Shown here: in pieces, positions 7,089-19,774 of the stretch
How the letters are laid out: each line of letters opens with the position of its first letter
How positions within the stretch are numbered: position 1 is the stretch's first letter
Origin: Bacillota bacterium
GTDB taxonomy: Bacteria > Bacillota > DTU065
DNA length: 64,000 nt
Direction: 5' to 3'
Assembly (NCBI GenBank): GCA_018435125.1
Contig: JAHDNZ010000006.1
Location: 1-64,000 of the forward strand
Translations under genes and position numbers: made by a program
Notes under the pieces: model-generated
The model's input: the letters and a program-made list of their open reading frames with translations, nothing else
Told to the model about the DNA's origin: nothing
Database searches by the model: none

Positions 7089-8594
7089 TTGCTTAAAAAG
7101 ATATTGGTTCTAAGTCTGGTGGTTATTATTAGTTTGCCTTTAATGGCTGAAGTAGAGATTTACCGTCACAGACTTGAAGAAGCTTTGTGGCAGTTACAGG
7201 AGATCGATCCGGTTTTTATCGAAGAGAAGCTAAACGAGGCCGGAAAACTAAGCTCCAGTTCGGATTGGGAAGATCAAGTAGCAGCCAAAACAATTTTAGA
7301 AAAGTTAGAACCGCTTTTTGCCGATACCAGAGCCGTAGAGACTAGGTGTATGTGGGTGGATTATGTTACCTTTGGTAACTTCTTTAGTCGCTCTGATATT
7401 GTTAGACTCCTGGATCAGTTAGCTTTGCTGGATATTCACATTCTGTTTCCTGAAGTATACGCCTATGGTACAACTATCTACCCCAGTAAGATAGCTAAAA
7501 TTCAAGATCAGTATCTTTATCTTTTTGAGGATGGAGATATTCTCAAGATCTTTATAGAAGAAGCTCATCAAAGAGGTATGGAGGTCCACCCTTTAGTCAG
7601 AGTTTTTTCTTCAGGGTATAAAAATCCGGGGTATCTCATTAATCAACACCCCGAGTGGTTAGAGGTTACCCGTGATGGGACTAGGGGTAGCTCCAAATCT
7701 TATTTTATCTCGCCTACAATTCCCGAGTTTCGCCGTTATCTGGAAGCGGTTATGACAGAGCTGGTTACAAATTACGATATCGATGGCTTACATTTGGACT
7801 ATATCCGTTATGAAGAGGGTGATTTTGGCTATAGCGAAGCCTCAAGAAATCTGTATAAGAAGTTAAACTTTAAGGATCCTTTAGATATTCTTTCCGGAAG
7901 CAGAGATGAAGAGTTTTTTAAAGATTTTAGACGTGCCCATGTCGATGCCTTTGTCAGGTGGTGTTATGAAAACCTAAAAGCCATTAAACCTGAACTGCTG
8001 ATCTCAGCGGCAGTTGGCTCGCCCTATTCCTGGGACTATAAATCACTTTTCCAAGACTGGGTTTACTGGTCTAAAGAAGGTTATGTAGATTTTGTAACTC
8101 CCATGCAATATCGGGATACCACTCCCAAATTTAGGGTAGCCCTCGAGGAAGATATAACCGCTAATCAAGCCTTCTTGCCTCTTTTTAGCGGGCTGGGGTT
8201 ATACCTTTTTAACGATGTTGAGTTACAAAGTCAGATTGAGGAAGTCAGAAGACAAAACCTACCCGGAGTGGCTCTTTTTTCCGAAGCTAATATGAGTGTA
8301 GTAAAATATTTTCGGATTAAAGATGGTGTTTTTAGAAACAAAGCCTTTCCCGTACATCGAAATCCAGAAAAAGCCATAGACATCTATTTAGAGGATCTCT
8401 GCTTTAGGATACAAAAAAATAGCACCTATCTTGGGCTTGAAAAAAAAGAGATAGAAAATTGGCTTGAACTTATAGTTAACAGCCGGGGGACACAGAAGAT
8501 CGTATCTGCAAAATACCCTAAGATGGTAAAGGCAATTAATGAAAGACTAACATATGTCCAGACGATTAAAAAATATTATCATATCTTTCCTTGA
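7089..8594 (+). CDS. Secreted GHL10-type glycoside hydrolase-like protein
   Basis: The 501-aa protein has a signal peptide (LKKILVLSLVVIISLPLMA) and a GHL10/DUF187-type TIM barrel over about residues 80-400. Landmarks are RCMWVDYVTFGNF, EEAHQRGMEVHPLVR, DGLHLDYIRYEEG (conserved acidic strand) and DFVTPMQYRD. Relatives such as YngK act on peptidoglycan or polysaccharides, but the substrate is not known here. The C-terminal ~90 residues are helical and unassigned. TTG 7089 is preferred over ATG 7080 because AAGGAG ends at 7079, directly against the ATG but 9 bases before the TTG. It lies in tandem with the solute-binding-like gene, suggesting a shared role in surface glycan handling. Confidence 0.78.
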   Translation: MLKKILVLSLVVIISLPLMAEVEIYRHRLEEALWQLQEIDPVFIEEKLNEAGKLSSSSDWEDQVAAKTILEKLEPLFADTRAVETRCMWVDYVTFGNFFSRSDIVRLLDQLALLDIHILFPEVYAYGTTIYPSKIAKIQDQYLYLFEDGDILKIFIEEAHQRGMEVHPLVRVFSSGYKNPGYLINQHPEWLEVTRDGTRGSSKSYFISPTIPEFRRYLEAVMTELVTNYDIDGLHLDYIRYEEGDFGYSEASRNLYKKLNFKDPLDILSGSRDEEFFKDFRRAHVDAFVRWCYENLKAIKPELLISAAVGSPYSWDYKSLFQDWVYWSKEGYVDFVTPMQYRDTTPKFRVALEEDITANQAFLPLFSGLGLYLFNDVELQSQIEEVRRQNLPGVALFSEANMSVVKYFRIKDGVFRNKAFPVHRNPEKAIDIYLEDLCFRIQKNSTYLGLEKKEIENWLELIVNSRGTQKIVSAKYPKMVKAINERLTYVQTIKKYYHIFP

Positions 8595-8652
8595 CAGTAA
8601 TTAAAGAAATGCCTACAGTTAAAGCAACCGTGGATTTAGAGGGGGTAGTTTA

Positions 8653-9558
8653 ATGAAAGTTTATAAAAGCGTTCTGGAGTTAATTGGCAGCACTCCGCTT
8701 TTGGAGCTAGCAGACAATAAGGCTAAAGTTTTCGGAAAGATTGAATCATTTAATGCCGGGGGATCAGTTAAAGACAGAATCGCAAGAGATATGATCGAAA
8801 AAGCAGAAGAAAAAGGCTATCTTAAGCCAGGGGGAATCATTGTTGAACCTACAAGTGGCAACACCGGTGTCGGTTTGGCTTTAGTGGCGGCTGCCAAAGG
8901 TTATAAACTGATCCTTACTATGCCGGAAACTATGAGTATAGAAAGAAGACGACTTCTTAGTGCCTATGGTGCTGAGGTGGTTCTTACCCCGGGAGAAAAG
9001 GGCATGCAAGGTGCAATCGATAAAGCCATCGAATTAAGAGATAAGTATCAGGCGTTTATGCCGCAGCAGTTTGAAAATGAAGCTAACCCTGCTGCCCATG
9101 AAAGAACTACCGGAGTAGAGATCTGGGAGGATACTAAAGGGCAAGTCGATGTATTGGTTGCCGGTGTAGGTACAGGAGGTACCATTACCGGATGTGGGAG
9201 ATACCTGAAAGCAAAAAAGCCAACTGTTAAACTAGTGGCAGTTGAACCGGCTGATTCACCCGTTCTTTCAGGCGGCAAACCTGGTCCCCATAAGATTCAA
9301 GGCATTGGTGCCGGATTTATCCCTCGGGTTTACGATGCCAAGCTTATTGATTGCATTATCCGTGTTACTAACGAAGATGCCATTAATATCTCCAGAGAAC
9401 TAGCCAGAAGCAAAGGTCTTTTGGTGGGTATTTCCAGTGGTGCCGCCGCATTTGTGGCCTTAAAGCTAAGTAAATTAGATGAGTTTACTGCAAAAAACAT
9501 TGTGGTGATACTACCGGATACAGGAGAGAGGTATCTGTCAACCGGAATATTTGATTGA
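8653..9558 (+). CDS. cysK: Cysteine synthase (O-acetylserine sulfhydrylase)
   Basis: The 301-aa PLP enzyme makes cysteine from O-acetylserine and sulfide. The PLP lysine lies in [12 protein letters not shown] (about residue 41), the substrate loop is TSGNTGVG (about 69-76), and the phosphate-binding glycine loop is [10 protein letters not shown] (about 172-181). The C-terminal SSGAA serine for the PLP ring nitrogen is near 258. The length is typical. GAGGGGG precedes the ATG. No SAM, T-box or CymR-type element is visible upstream, and no cysE is adjacent. The 3' end overlaps the convergent queG gene by 21 bases. Confidence 0.95.
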   Translation: MKVYKSVLELIGSTPLLELADNKAKVFGKIESFNAGGSVKDRIARDMIEKAEEKGYLKPGGIIVEPTSGNTGVGLALVAAAKGYKLILTMPETMSIERRRLLSAYGAEVVLTPGEKGMQGAIDKAIELRDKYQAFMPQQFENEANPAAHERTTGVEIWEDTKGQVDVLVAGVGTGGTITGCGRYLKAKKPTVKLVAVEPADSPVLSGGKPGPHKIQGIGAGFIPRVYDAKLIDCIIRVTNEDAINISRELARSKGLLVGISSGAAAFVALKLSKLDEFTAKNIVVILPDTGERYLSTGIFD

Positions 9559-10590
9559 GTCTCTAAAGGAAAACGCCTCCTTCGGGGCATTTAAAAGAGC
9601 ACCTGGCCAATAGTTTTCCCCGGCTCTTTTTTCCAAACAAAAAGCAGCATAAGCTCTTACAAGGTGGCTGGGATCGCTTACAGCCACTTTTTTAATCTCA
9701 TTAAAATCCACCTCGATGTTGTTAAAGGTCAAAGCTATTAAAGCGTTGCGTCTAATTATATTAAGACCTCTCCAAGCAGCAGCACTTTGCTTTAGTACCA
9801 GCTGATATTCAGGTTCCATTTTTATTAATTTTAACAGCTCCGGTTTTCTTAACAGATAAAAAGGTGTTAATATGGAGCTAGAAGGAACTAATTGGTTGTG
9901 AGGGCAAACAAGCTGGCAGATATCACAGCCAAAGAGATGACCTTTTATCATTTCACACTCTTTACAGGCAAGGTAGCCTTTTGTTTGGGTAATAGCTGAA
10001 ACACAAAGATTGTTATTTAATAAAAAAGGTTCTTTAATAGCACCGGTTGGACAGGCACTTATACAGGCACCACACTGTTTGCAAAAGCCAAGAGGATTAC
10101 CTTTTTCTAGAGGTAAATCTGTTAATACCGTAGCCAAAAAGACAAAAGATCCGGCCTTAGGATGAATGATACATGTGTTAAACCCAAGAAAGCCAAGTCC
10201 TGAGGAATAGGCCACAGCACGATCAAGGATTAAACCGGTATCAAAGAGGGCATTAAAGGTGTAACCCGGATAGAGAAGTTTTAGTCTTAAAAGATAACTA
10301 TTTAGCAGCGCCCTTAGTACAAAGTGATAATCTTTACTCTGACAATAGATTGAAAAACCACTTTTTTCCAAAGGGGTATTATAATAAGGCAGAGCAAGAG
10401 AAATGGCGTATTTAGCCGCAGGGAAAGTTTTCTCAGGGTAACGAAAGAAAGTAAGATTTTTAGCAATATAGGGATCTAGATAGGAGCTTTTTGATCCAAG
10501 GTTAACCAAAACAGGCTCCAACTCTTTTAGAGAACAGCTTTTTGGTTCTAAAAAACCCAGCTTTTTAGCTTCAAGGATCCAATCAGACAT
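9538..10590 (-). CDS. queG: Epoxyqueuosine reductase
   Basis: The 350-aa protein catalyses the last step of queuosine tRNA modification, reducing epoxyqueuosine with cobalamin and two [4Fe-4S] clusters. The N-terminal cobalamin-binding part (about 1-170) includes [14 protein letters not shown]. The two clusters are bound by [16 protein letters not shown] (about 187-202) and [11 protein letters not shown] (about 236-246), with extra cysteines between. The HEAT-like C-terminal helices ([20 protein letters not shown]) are also typical. The length fits the Firmicutes form. It is transcribed away from the HD-domain gene, with only 30 to 40 bases between their starts, and converges on cysK. Confidence 0.95.
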   Translation of the reverse strand: MSDWILEAKKLGFLEPKSCSLKELEPVLVNLGSKSSYLDPYIAKNLTFFRYPEKTFPAAKYAISLALPYYNTPLEKSGFSIYCQSKDYHFVLRALLNSYLLRLKLLYPGYTFNALFDTGLILDRAVAYSSGLGFLGFNTCIIHPKAGSFVFLATVLTDLPLEKGNPLGFCKQCGACISACPTGAIKEPFLLNNNLCVSAITQTKGYLACKECEMIKGHLFGCDICQLVCPHNQLVPSSSILTPFYLLRKPELLKLIKMEPEYQLVLKQSAAAWRGLNIIRRNALIALTFNNIEVDFNEIKKVAVSDPSHLVRAYAAFCLEKRAGENYWPGALLNAPKEAFSFRDSIKYSG

Positions 10591-10630
10591 CTTACCACTC
10601 CTATCTTGGCGAAAAATTGAGGTGAAAAGT

Positions 10631-11179
10631 TTGACCAGAGATGACTATCTAGAGCTTATGAAAGCTAAAGTAAAGAATGTTAATTTACAAAAACATATGC
10701 TGGCAGCAGAGGCTATTCTTAGAGATTTGGCAGTTTTCTTAGGTAAAGAAGAAGTCGAGGCCTATGGTTTGGCTGGGCTTTTGCACGATATTGACTATGA
10801 AGATACTGTAAAAAACCCCAAGGCTCACGGTTTAGAAGGTGCGGCTTATTTGCAGGAGTATGCCTTACCTGAGTATGTCATAGACGCAATCAGATCTCAT
10901 TCGGGTTTAGTTGAGCGAAAAACTGAGCTTGACAAGGCTCTTTATGCTGTCGATCCATTAACCGGACTTATTGTGGCCTCAGCCTTAGTTCATCCGGATA
11001 GAAAGCTTGTCTCTATTGATACTCAGTTTATCATGAAACGCTTTGGCGAAAAAGCCTTTGCCAGAGGTGCTAAAAGAGAGCAGATCGCAACCTGCAGCGA
11101 GTTAGGTTTGGAATTAGAAGAGTTTATTTTTATAGGCTTAAAAGCTATGACTAAAATAGCAGAAGAATTAGGTTTATAG
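10631..11179 (+). CDS. HD-domain protein
   Basis: The 182-aa protein contains a metal-dependent phosphohydrolase HD domain: KHMLAAEAILRDLA provides the first His, GLLHDIDYED the HD pair (about residues 54-62), then AHGLEGA, a further SHSG histidine, and the DPLTG aspartate. It matches the small HDIG-type family seen near metabolic genes, with unknown substrate. TTG 10631 is preferred because GAGGTG lies 6 bases before it; GTG 10622 is the longer alternative. The stop is 11 bases before the GNAT gene; HD, GNAT and beta-helix genes form a likely operon. Confidence 0.8.
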   Translation: MTRDDYLELMKAKVKNVNLQKHMLAAEAILRDLAVFLGKEEVEAYGLAGLLHDIDYEDTVKNPKAHGLEGAAYLQEYALPEYVIDAIRSHSGLVERKTELDKALYAVDPLTGLIVASALVHPDRKLVSIDTQFIMKRFGEKAFARGAKREQIATCSELGLELEEFIFIGLKAMTKIAEELGL

Positions 11180-11190
11180 GTGGTGGAAAG

Positions 11191-12168
11191 ATGACCGAGA
11201 TAGTTGTTCGCAGGGGAGGACTTAAAGACATAGATCAGATTGTTAAAGTCCATAGCTCCGATCTTGAAAACGACCTTTGGTATGCTTTTCCTAACGGTCA
11301 AAGAGTAGAGACTAAAGAGCCTGAAAACCTTAGCCTATACGAACGCTGGCTAAATGGTGGCTCCTGGATGAGTAATGAGCTATGTACTATATATATCAAT
11401 AGTTTGCTTTTGGGAGGCCATATACCTATTGTGGCGGAGATAGATGGAATGGTTGTGGGCGAACTGGAGCTTTTTTTTGGCTGGGAAAGCGATCATAAAC
11501 TCTATGCTCATATTGGTGTATTACAGGTCCATAAAGATTTCCAAAGGCAGGGTATTGGCACCAAACTATTGCAAAAAGCTATTTCTACAGCCAAAAAGAG
11601 AGGTGCATCATACCTTAGTGTCAGACCAAGAGATCTTTTACAGCCATTTTATCAAGAATATGGTTTTAGTGAGTGGCTAAAGACCGTAGTTTTTGAAGCC
11701 CAAGCCGGTCCATATCTGGCCAAATTGCGCTGGGAAGAAGATAATACGGTTTTTAATAAAATGAAGTTTTGGGATTTTATTTTAGGGCAGGAACAATCTT
11801 CAGCTCAAATATGGCAGATATTTAATCGCAATTTTTTTGCGTTGCCTGAGTTTACTAGAGAACCAATTCATACTGGAGTAATAACAAGCGACACCCAGGA
11901 GACAGTGGCAATCTTTTTCCCTCATGTTTATTTTGGAGATATGGCCAATGTCTATGCCTGGTCCAAAACTCAAGCCAAAGACGAACATCTGTGGTCGATA
12001 CTCACATTAGCCTATCATTTTGGGTATGATAGAGTAAGGAGTCTTTTAGACACAAAACAGTTTGAAAAACTTAGTGCGAAGCTTCCCTTAGTAGAGATTG
12101 AAAGGCAAGAAATCTTTCGCCTTGATTTAAAAAAGAGGGATGAGTATGAGATGGCAGACTTTGTTTAA
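11191..12168 (+). CDS. GNAT-family N-acetyltransferase
   Basis: The 325-aa protein has a GNAT domain in its first ~170 residues. AEIDGMVVGELELFF is the central strand pair and HKDFQRQGIGTKLLQKAI holds the acetyl-CoA pyrophosphate loop (RxxGIGxxL, about residues 115-130). LLQPFYQEYGF is the C-terminal GNAT motif. The remaining ~150 residues are an additional domain of unknown function, perhaps a degenerate second GNAT fold. The substrate is unknown. GGTGG precedes the ATG, and the 3' end overlaps the beta-helix gene by 23 bases or more. Confidence 0.82.
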   Translation: MTEIVVRRGGLKDIDQIVKVHSSDLENDLWYAFPNGQRVETKEPENLSLYERWLNGGSWMSNELCTIYINSLLLGGHIPIVAEIDGMVVGELELFFGWESDHKLYAHIGVLQVHKDFQRQGIGTKLLQKAISTAKKRGASYLSVRPRDLLQPFYQEYGFSEWLKTVVFEAQAGPYLAKLRWEEDNTVFNKMKFWDFILGQEQSSAQIWQIFNRNFFALPEFTREPIHTGVITSDTQETVAIFFPHVYFGDMANVYAWSKTQAKDEHLWSILTLAYHFGYDRVRSLLDTKQFEKLSAKLPLVEIERQEIFRLDLKKRDEYEMADFV

Positions 12169-12790
12169 GAACATACCCTTTAGCGTTTCTGATGATAAAC
12201 CCTGGTCAATTCTTTTAGCACTAGATGAGTTTTTAAGTACAATTGTTGGTAACGGCCATTCTTTTATGGAAACTGGTTTTAATATCCAGGGAACAGTATA
12301 TATAGCCCCTGATGCAGTTATAGAAAAAGGTGCTACCATAATCGGACCTGCTTATATAGGCCCTGGAGTCACAATTAAGCAAGGAGCATATCTACGTGGT
12401 GGGGTCTATCTGGCAAGGGGTGCTGTAGTAGGGCATGCAACTGAAGTCAAACATGCTTTGTTTCTAGAGCATAGCTATGCACCCCATTTTAACTATGTTG
12501 GCGATAGTGTTTTAGGTCGAGATGTTAATCTCGGAGCCGGTGTTAAAATATCAAATTTCAAAAATGACGGTAGTGAGATAGTGATTGATAATATTCCTAC
12601 CAGTCTTCGCAAAGTCGGGGCCTTTATAGGTGATGGCACTAAGATCGGCTGCAACAGTGTTACTGCACCGGGAACCATTATTGGAAAAGACTGCCTTGTT
12701 TATCCTTTGGTATCTTTAAGAGGAATTATCCCGGCAGGAAGTGTAGTAAAACTAAAGCAGGAGCAAGAAATCGTACCTAGAAAATTTTAA
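12146..12790 (+). CDS. GlmU-like left-handed beta-helix protein
   Basis: The 214-aa protein has hexapeptide repeats typical of left-handed beta-helix acyltransferases: APDAVIEKGATIIGPAYIGP and continuing turns to about residue 200. It resembles the C-terminal acetyltransferase half of GlmU (HNYVGDS-like loop FNYVGDSVLG, NLGAGVKISNFKNDG), but the N-terminal uridylyltransferase domain is absent. The acceptor is probably a sugar or sugar nucleotide. ATG 12146 is favoured (GAGGGA upstream); ATG 12140 lies on top of the site. It overlaps the GNAT gene and shares its operon. Confidence 0.8.
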   Translation: MRWQTLFKNIPFSVSDDKPWSILLALDEFLSTIVGNGHSFMETGFNIQGTVYIAPDAVIEKGATIIGPAYIGPGVTIKQGAYLRGGVYLARGAVVGHATEVKHALFLEHSYAPHFNYVGDSVLGRDVNLGAGVKISNFKNDGSEIVIDNIPTSLRKVGAFIGDGTKIGCNSVTAPGTIIGKDCLVYPLVSLRGIIPAGSVVKLKQEQEIVPRKF

Positions 12791-12814
12791 GATAGATTGC
12801 TCTTTTGGATAGCG

Positions 12815-12848
12815 AAAGGAGTGTTTTAGCTATATAGCAGTTATTATG
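12815..12848 (+). promoter_or_regulatory. SD - hairpin - ATG leader of apbE
   Basis: AAAGGAG (12815-12821) is the only strong Shine-Dalgarno for apbE, but the ATG (12846) is 24 bases away, and no ATG, GTG or TTG in frame lies closer. The 10-bp palindrome GCTATATAGC (12829-12838) fills the gap. If folded it would shorten the effective spacing. The same arrangement occurs before the CPBP protease and recD2 genes. Folding is inferred, not computed. Confidence 0.5.
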
Positions 12849-13850
12849 AAACCGAAAAAATATCTTACCTGGTTAATTATTTTTAGTTTATTAGCTTTAA
12901 TTGTTTGGAAACTTAGTCTGACAACTAAGGCTGCACTTACAAGTGCCAAAGACAATCGTTTAGCAATGGATACTTTGATAACAGTGACTCTGGTAGCACC
13001 GGAAGATAAAATTAGAAGCACCTTTGAGGCAGGTTTTGCTGAGATAGAACGCATTTCAAACCTAACGGATAGATTTAACCAAAGCAGTGAACTGGCCAAG
13101 TTAAATGCCAAAAGATCACTTACTATATCTAAAGAGCTGGTAAATTTAATTGCCTTGGGTGAGAACTACCGTAAAAGCAGCCAAGGCGCTTTTGATCTGC
13201 GCCTCGGGCGTTTAAGCGATCTTTGGGGGTTTGGTACAAGCTTACAGCAGGTGCCTAGCAAAGAGAAAATTACAGCTGCCCTTCCCTCAGGTGAGGTGGA
13301 AATTCTGGGTACTAAAGTAAGCCTCCCGGATAATGTCTTGCTGGATCTTGGAGCCCTAGCTAAAGGTTATGCTATCGAAAGAGCTAGAGAGATAATGAAA
13401 AAAACAGCTCCAGCGGGGTTGATTTTAGGTGGAGGAAGCAGTGTGGCTGCCTGGGGTATGCATCCGGAGAAAAGACCCTGGCGTATAGGTATTAGACATC
13501 CGAGAAGTTCAACTAAATATTTAGGTGTGATTGAACTGGAAGATGGCTGGTCTTTGGGGAGCTCCGGAGACTATGAAAGATATTTTGTTAAAGACAATAA
13601 AAGGTACCATCATATTCTTAATAGCCAAACCGGCTATCCTAAAGAAGATGTTTATGCTTGCAGCATTTTAATTAAAGACGCTACTCTCTCGGATATCCTT
13701 TCGACTTTGCTTTTTGTCTTAGGACCGGAGCAAGGGAAAACGTTTTTGGAAGAGGCAAAGCTTGGACCATTAGCAGCCTTTTGGGTTATCGCCCCCGGGA
13801 AAATTGTTACCTATGAAAAAGGTGTAAAATTGCCTCCGTTAACGTACTGA
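12846..13850 (+). CDS. apbE: FAD:protein FMN transferase
   Basis: The 334-aa protein attaches FMN covalently to threonine of flavoproteins (for example RnfG/NqrC-type subunits) outside the membrane, using FAD. An N-terminal membrane segment (YLTWLIIFSLLALIVW) is followed by the ApbE domain. SQGAFDLRLG, DLGALAKGYAIERA (about 162-175), LILGGGSSVAAWG and the C-terminal HHILNSQTGYP with metal-binding residues are all present. No Rnf or Nqr genes are in the window, so its target is elsewhere. The ribosome binding site is unusually far from the ATG, with a palindrome between. Confidence 0.93.
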   Translation: MKPKKYLTWLIIFSLLALIVWKLSLTTKAALTSAKDNRLAMDTLITVTLVAPEDKIRSTFEAGFAEIERISNLTDRFNQSSELAKLNAKRSLTISKELVNLIALGENYRKSSQGAFDLRLGRLSDLWGFGTSLQQVPSKEKITAALPSGEVEILGTKVSLPDNVLLDLGALAKGYAIERAREIMKKTAPAGLILGGGSSVAAWGMHPEKRPWRIGIRHPRSSTKYLGVIELEDGWSLGSSGDYERYFVKDNKRYHHILNSQTGYPKEDVYACSILIKDATLSDILSTLLFVLGPEQGKTFLEEAKLGPLAAFWVIAPGKIVTYEKGVKLPPLTY

Positions 13851-13856
13851 TATAAT
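13830..13856 (+). promoter_or_regulatory. Candidate sigma-A promoter for spoVD
   Basis: TGA-TATAAT (13848-13856) is an extended -10 element, with TTGCCT 15 bases upstream. Transcription would start near 13863, just ahead of the hairpin at 13872-13906, giving a leader consisting almost only of that hairpin. The short spacing lowers confidence; the extended TGn motif partly compensates. Confidence 0.45.
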
Positions 13857-13871
13857 CATATAAGTCAGCCA

Positions 13872-13904
13872 ATAACCGTACACTTCTTTAAGAGGTGTAC
13901 GGTT

Positions 13905-13906
<2 letters not shown>
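13872..13906 (+). promoter_or_regulatory. Hairpin enclosing the spoVD ribosome binding site and start codon
   Basis: ATAACCGTACAC (13872-13883) and GTGTACGGTTAT (13895-13906) form a perfect 12-bp stem with an 11-nt loop. The Shine-Dalgarno AGAGGTG (13891-13897) spans the loop and right arm, and the ATG (13905-13907) begins inside the right arm. In the folded state both initiation signals would be masked. No U-run follows, so it is not an intrinsic terminator. Confidence 0.7.
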
Positions 13907-17376
<3,470 letters not shown>

Positions 17377-17380
17377 GGTA

Positions 17381-17407
17381 AGGAAGAGCTACTTGCTCTT
17401 CCTTTTT
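17381..17407 (+). terminator. guaB terminator
   Basis: AGGAAGAGC and GCTCTTCCT (9-bp stem, 5-nt loop) are followed by TTTTT, five bases after the guaB stop. A clear intrinsic terminator. Confidence 0.9.
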
Positions 17408-17613
17408 AGAGTAATTTGCACAGAGAAAAGATAGCTTAGGCAATTTAGTCTACGATTTGGCCAGCTTGAGAAATTTAGCTAATTGTACTTAAAGATCAAA
17501 AACGGATATTCTTTGGCGCAGATATTTCCTGTTAGCTTTTAGAAGGAAAGCTTATTCACCTTAGCTAACTTAATTAGAGATAAGTTCCGGTTAAATAAAA
17601 AACTCGGATCGAT

Positions 17614-17648
17614 AAAGGGGGTTAGGCGCTTTTAGAGCGCATTTTATG
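17614..17648 (+). promoter_or_regulatory. SD - hairpin - ATG leader of the CPBP gene
   Basis: AAAGGGGG (17614-17621) is followed by the hairpin GCGCT-TTTAG-AGCGC (17626-17640) and then the ATG at 17646, 24 bases from the Shine-Dalgarno. No alternative start lies at ordinary spacing in frame. Folding would reduce the spacing to about 9 bases. The layout matches the apbE and recD2 leaders. Confidence 0.5.
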
Positions 17649-18350
17649 GCTCAGAAAAAACCATCTCATTGGCTTTTAGAAGCGCCACTTATACTTTTTT
17701 TAGCGCTGGTAGTTTTGCCTTTTATTATCAGAGGGTTTGAATTATTAGGTTTAGCAAAGAAAGATAGCCTGCTCCTTTCTTTTTTACTTCAGCAAGCCGG
17801 TTTTATTATGGGAACAATTTACTTAAAAAACAAATACCCTCTTTATCCTGAAGAGAAGGTTATCTTTAAGCCTAATTGGCGACATTTCTGGAAAAGTCTA
17901 CTTTGGCTGCCGGCGATTATCCTATTAAGTATTTTAGGCACTAGTATCTCTGCTGAGATTCTCACCCCTATTCTCGGCCCCGAAAGGCTACAGTCTTTAT
18001 TATTTAAAGAAAGCACCCGGGTGAATATACTTTTTTTAGATTCCTGGCGCTTATTGGTGGTGGCCTTAGTTATCTGTTTTTTGGGGCCTTTAAGTGAGGA
18101 GATGTTTTTCCGCGGGTTTTTCTTTTCACGTATGTTAGCTACCTATTCTCCTAAAATTGCTTATCTAGTAACATCATTATTCTTCGCACTGCCTCATTTT
18201 TATTTAGTTAATTTTCTACCTATTTTTCTGTTAAGCTTAATCCTTTGTTTCTTAGCACGCAAAGAAGGCCTTTGGGCAGCGGTGGGTGCTCATGTTTTTT
18301 TTAACACCACAGTCTTTATTATCATGTTTTTACAGGTGTCTTTTAGCTGA
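17646..18350 (+). CDS. CPBP-family intramembrane metalloprotease
   Basis: The 234-aa polytopic membrane protein belongs to the CAAX protease/bacteriocin-processing (Abi) family. Motif 1 is EEMFFRGFFFSR (about residues 155-166), with the glutamate pair and arginine; motif 2 is FALPHFYLVN with the zinc His; the last motif is GAHVFFNTTVF. About six to eight membrane segments are visible. Such proteases cleave within membranes, and substrates here are unknown. It follows a ~240-base spacer after the guaB terminator and precedes the MATE gene by 17 bases, so the two are likely co-transcribed. Confidence 0.87.
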   Translation: MAQKKPSHWLLEAPLILFLALVVLPFIIRGFELLGLAKKDSLLLSFLLQQAGFIMGTIYLKNKYPLYPEEKVIFKPNWRHFWKSLLWLPAIILLSILGTSISAEILTPILGPERLQSLLFKESTRVNILFLDSWRLLVVALVICFLGPLSEEMFFRGFFFSRMLATYSPKIAYLVTSLFFALPHFYLVNFLPIFLLSLILCFLARKEGLWAAVGAHVFFNTTVFIIMFLQVSFS

Positions 18351-18367
18351 AAAAGAGGTGCCGTCTA

Positions 18368-19774
18368 ATGTCAATTTCAGAAACGATAACTAAACATAAA
18401 AAAACTAAGTTTAATGTCTCAACTATTGGTGAAAACCTTAGCGATATTCGCAAGGGTTTATGGATATTAGCCTTACCGGCTGTTGGCGAGATGCTTCTAA
18501 ATACTACGGTTGGTATGATTGATACAGCTATGGTTGGCAGGCTTGGTAAAGAGGCGGTGGCAGCTGTGGGTTTGGCCAACCGTCTTATCAATATAATTCT
18601 GGGCGCTTTTATGGCCATAACCATAGGCACTACAGCTATGGTAGCCAGATATTTCGGGGCAGAAGACCAAAAAAAAGCAGCTGATGTTTTACGTCAATCA
18701 ATCATAACTTCCGTCTTGTTTGCACTCATCTTAGGTATACCTAGTTATTTCCTAGCTAAACCTTTAATGAAACTGGTGGTTTTTACAGGTGATAATCTAG
18801 TCTTTGAAGGAGCTGCGACTTATTTTAGGGTTATGGCAGCCAGTTTTATTTTTTTATTTTTAAATCTCACCGCCAGTGGTGCACTACGTGGAGCAGGTGA
18901 TATGTATGCACCTCTTTTAGTGGTATCTTTAACGAATATCGTTAACCTTATTGGCAATTATTTTCTTATTTATGGCCATGGCCCCTTTCCCTGCTTAGGT
19001 ATCTATGGGGCAGCTCTGGCTACTTTGATAAGCCGGGCTGTAGCAACCCTTGTTTATGGCTATATGCTTTTTAGTGGCCGGGGTGGCTTTAGGATCGACT
19101 GGCGAGGTGGAATTAAGCTCTCCAAAGAGATCTTAGCTCCGGTGTTTAAGATTGGAATTCCGGCCGCAGTTGAACAGTTAGTAATGCGAGGCGGACAATT
19201 TGCCTATTATTTTATTATTATTAGTCTTGGTACAGCTGCCCAGGCTGCTCACGAAGTGGCTATTAATGCGGAGTCGATCTCCTTTAACCCGGGTTTTGGT
19301 TTTGCTCTGGCCGCTACAACAATGGTAGGTCAATTCCTGGGAGCAAATAAACCGGATCTGGCTTTGCGCAGTGGCAAAGAAGCAGCTAAAATAGCGGTAG
19401 TTATGATGACCCTTCTCGGTCTATGTTTCTTTTTATTTCCTGCTTTCTTTGTTAAGCTTTTTGTACCAAACGATCAGGAAGTAATCGATTTAGCCAGTAT
19501 GTGTCTTAAAATTGTAGCCTTTTCAGAGCCGTTTTTTGCCATAGTAATGGTTTATGCTGGCGCTTTGCGAGGAGCCGGAGATACATTGGCAGTTATGGTC
19601 TATACAATTATCGGGGTATGGTTTTTAAGAATCGGTTTAGCCTATCTTTTTGCTATTGTTTTGGGTTTTGGTCTTGAGGGAGCCTGGTGGGCTATGAACA
19701 TTGATATTGTTGCCCGCTGTATTCTTTTATGGCATCGGTTTAATTCAGGAAAATGGCGGGAGCTAACGATCTAA
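18368..19774 (+). CDS. MATE-family efflux transporter
   Basis: The 468-aa membrane protein has twelve hydrophobic segments in two related halves. Its family markers are ALPAVGEMLLNTTVGMIDTAMVGRLG (first helix of half 1), SGALRGAGDMYAP and, in half 2, AGALRGAGDTLAVMVYTI, the paired MATE signatures. It exports cationic drugs or metabolites in exchange for Na+ or H+. GAGGTG lies 11 bases before the ATG. It ends at a strong bidirectional terminator shared with the convergent PAP2 gene. Confidence 0.94.
   Translation: MSISETITKHKKTKFNVSTIGENLSDIRKGLWILALPAVGEMLLNTTVGMIDTAMVGRLGKEAVAAVGLANRLINIILGAFMAITIGTTAMVARYFGAEDQKKAADVLRQSIITSVLFALILGIPSYFLAKPLMKLVVFTGDNLVFEGAATYFRVMAASFIFLFLNLTASGALRGAGDMYAPLLVVSLTNIVNLIGNYFLIYGHGPFPCLGIYGAALATLISRAVATLVYGYMLFSGRGGFRIDWRGGIKLSKEILAPVFKIGIPAAVEQLVMRGGQFAYYFIIISLGTAAQAAHEVAINAESISFNPGFGFALAATTMVGQFLGANKPDLALRSGKEAAKIAVVMMTLLGLCFFLFPAFFVKLFVPNDQEVIDLASMCLKIVAFSEPFFAIVMVYAGALRGAGDTLAVMVYTIIGVWFLRIGLAYLFAIVLGFGLEGAWWAMNIDIVARCILLWHRFNSGKWRELTI

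Noticed and set aside
8595-8652. Possible SAM or T-box riboswitch before cysK
   Set aside because: The leader is only ~60 bases and lacks the conserved boxes of either class.
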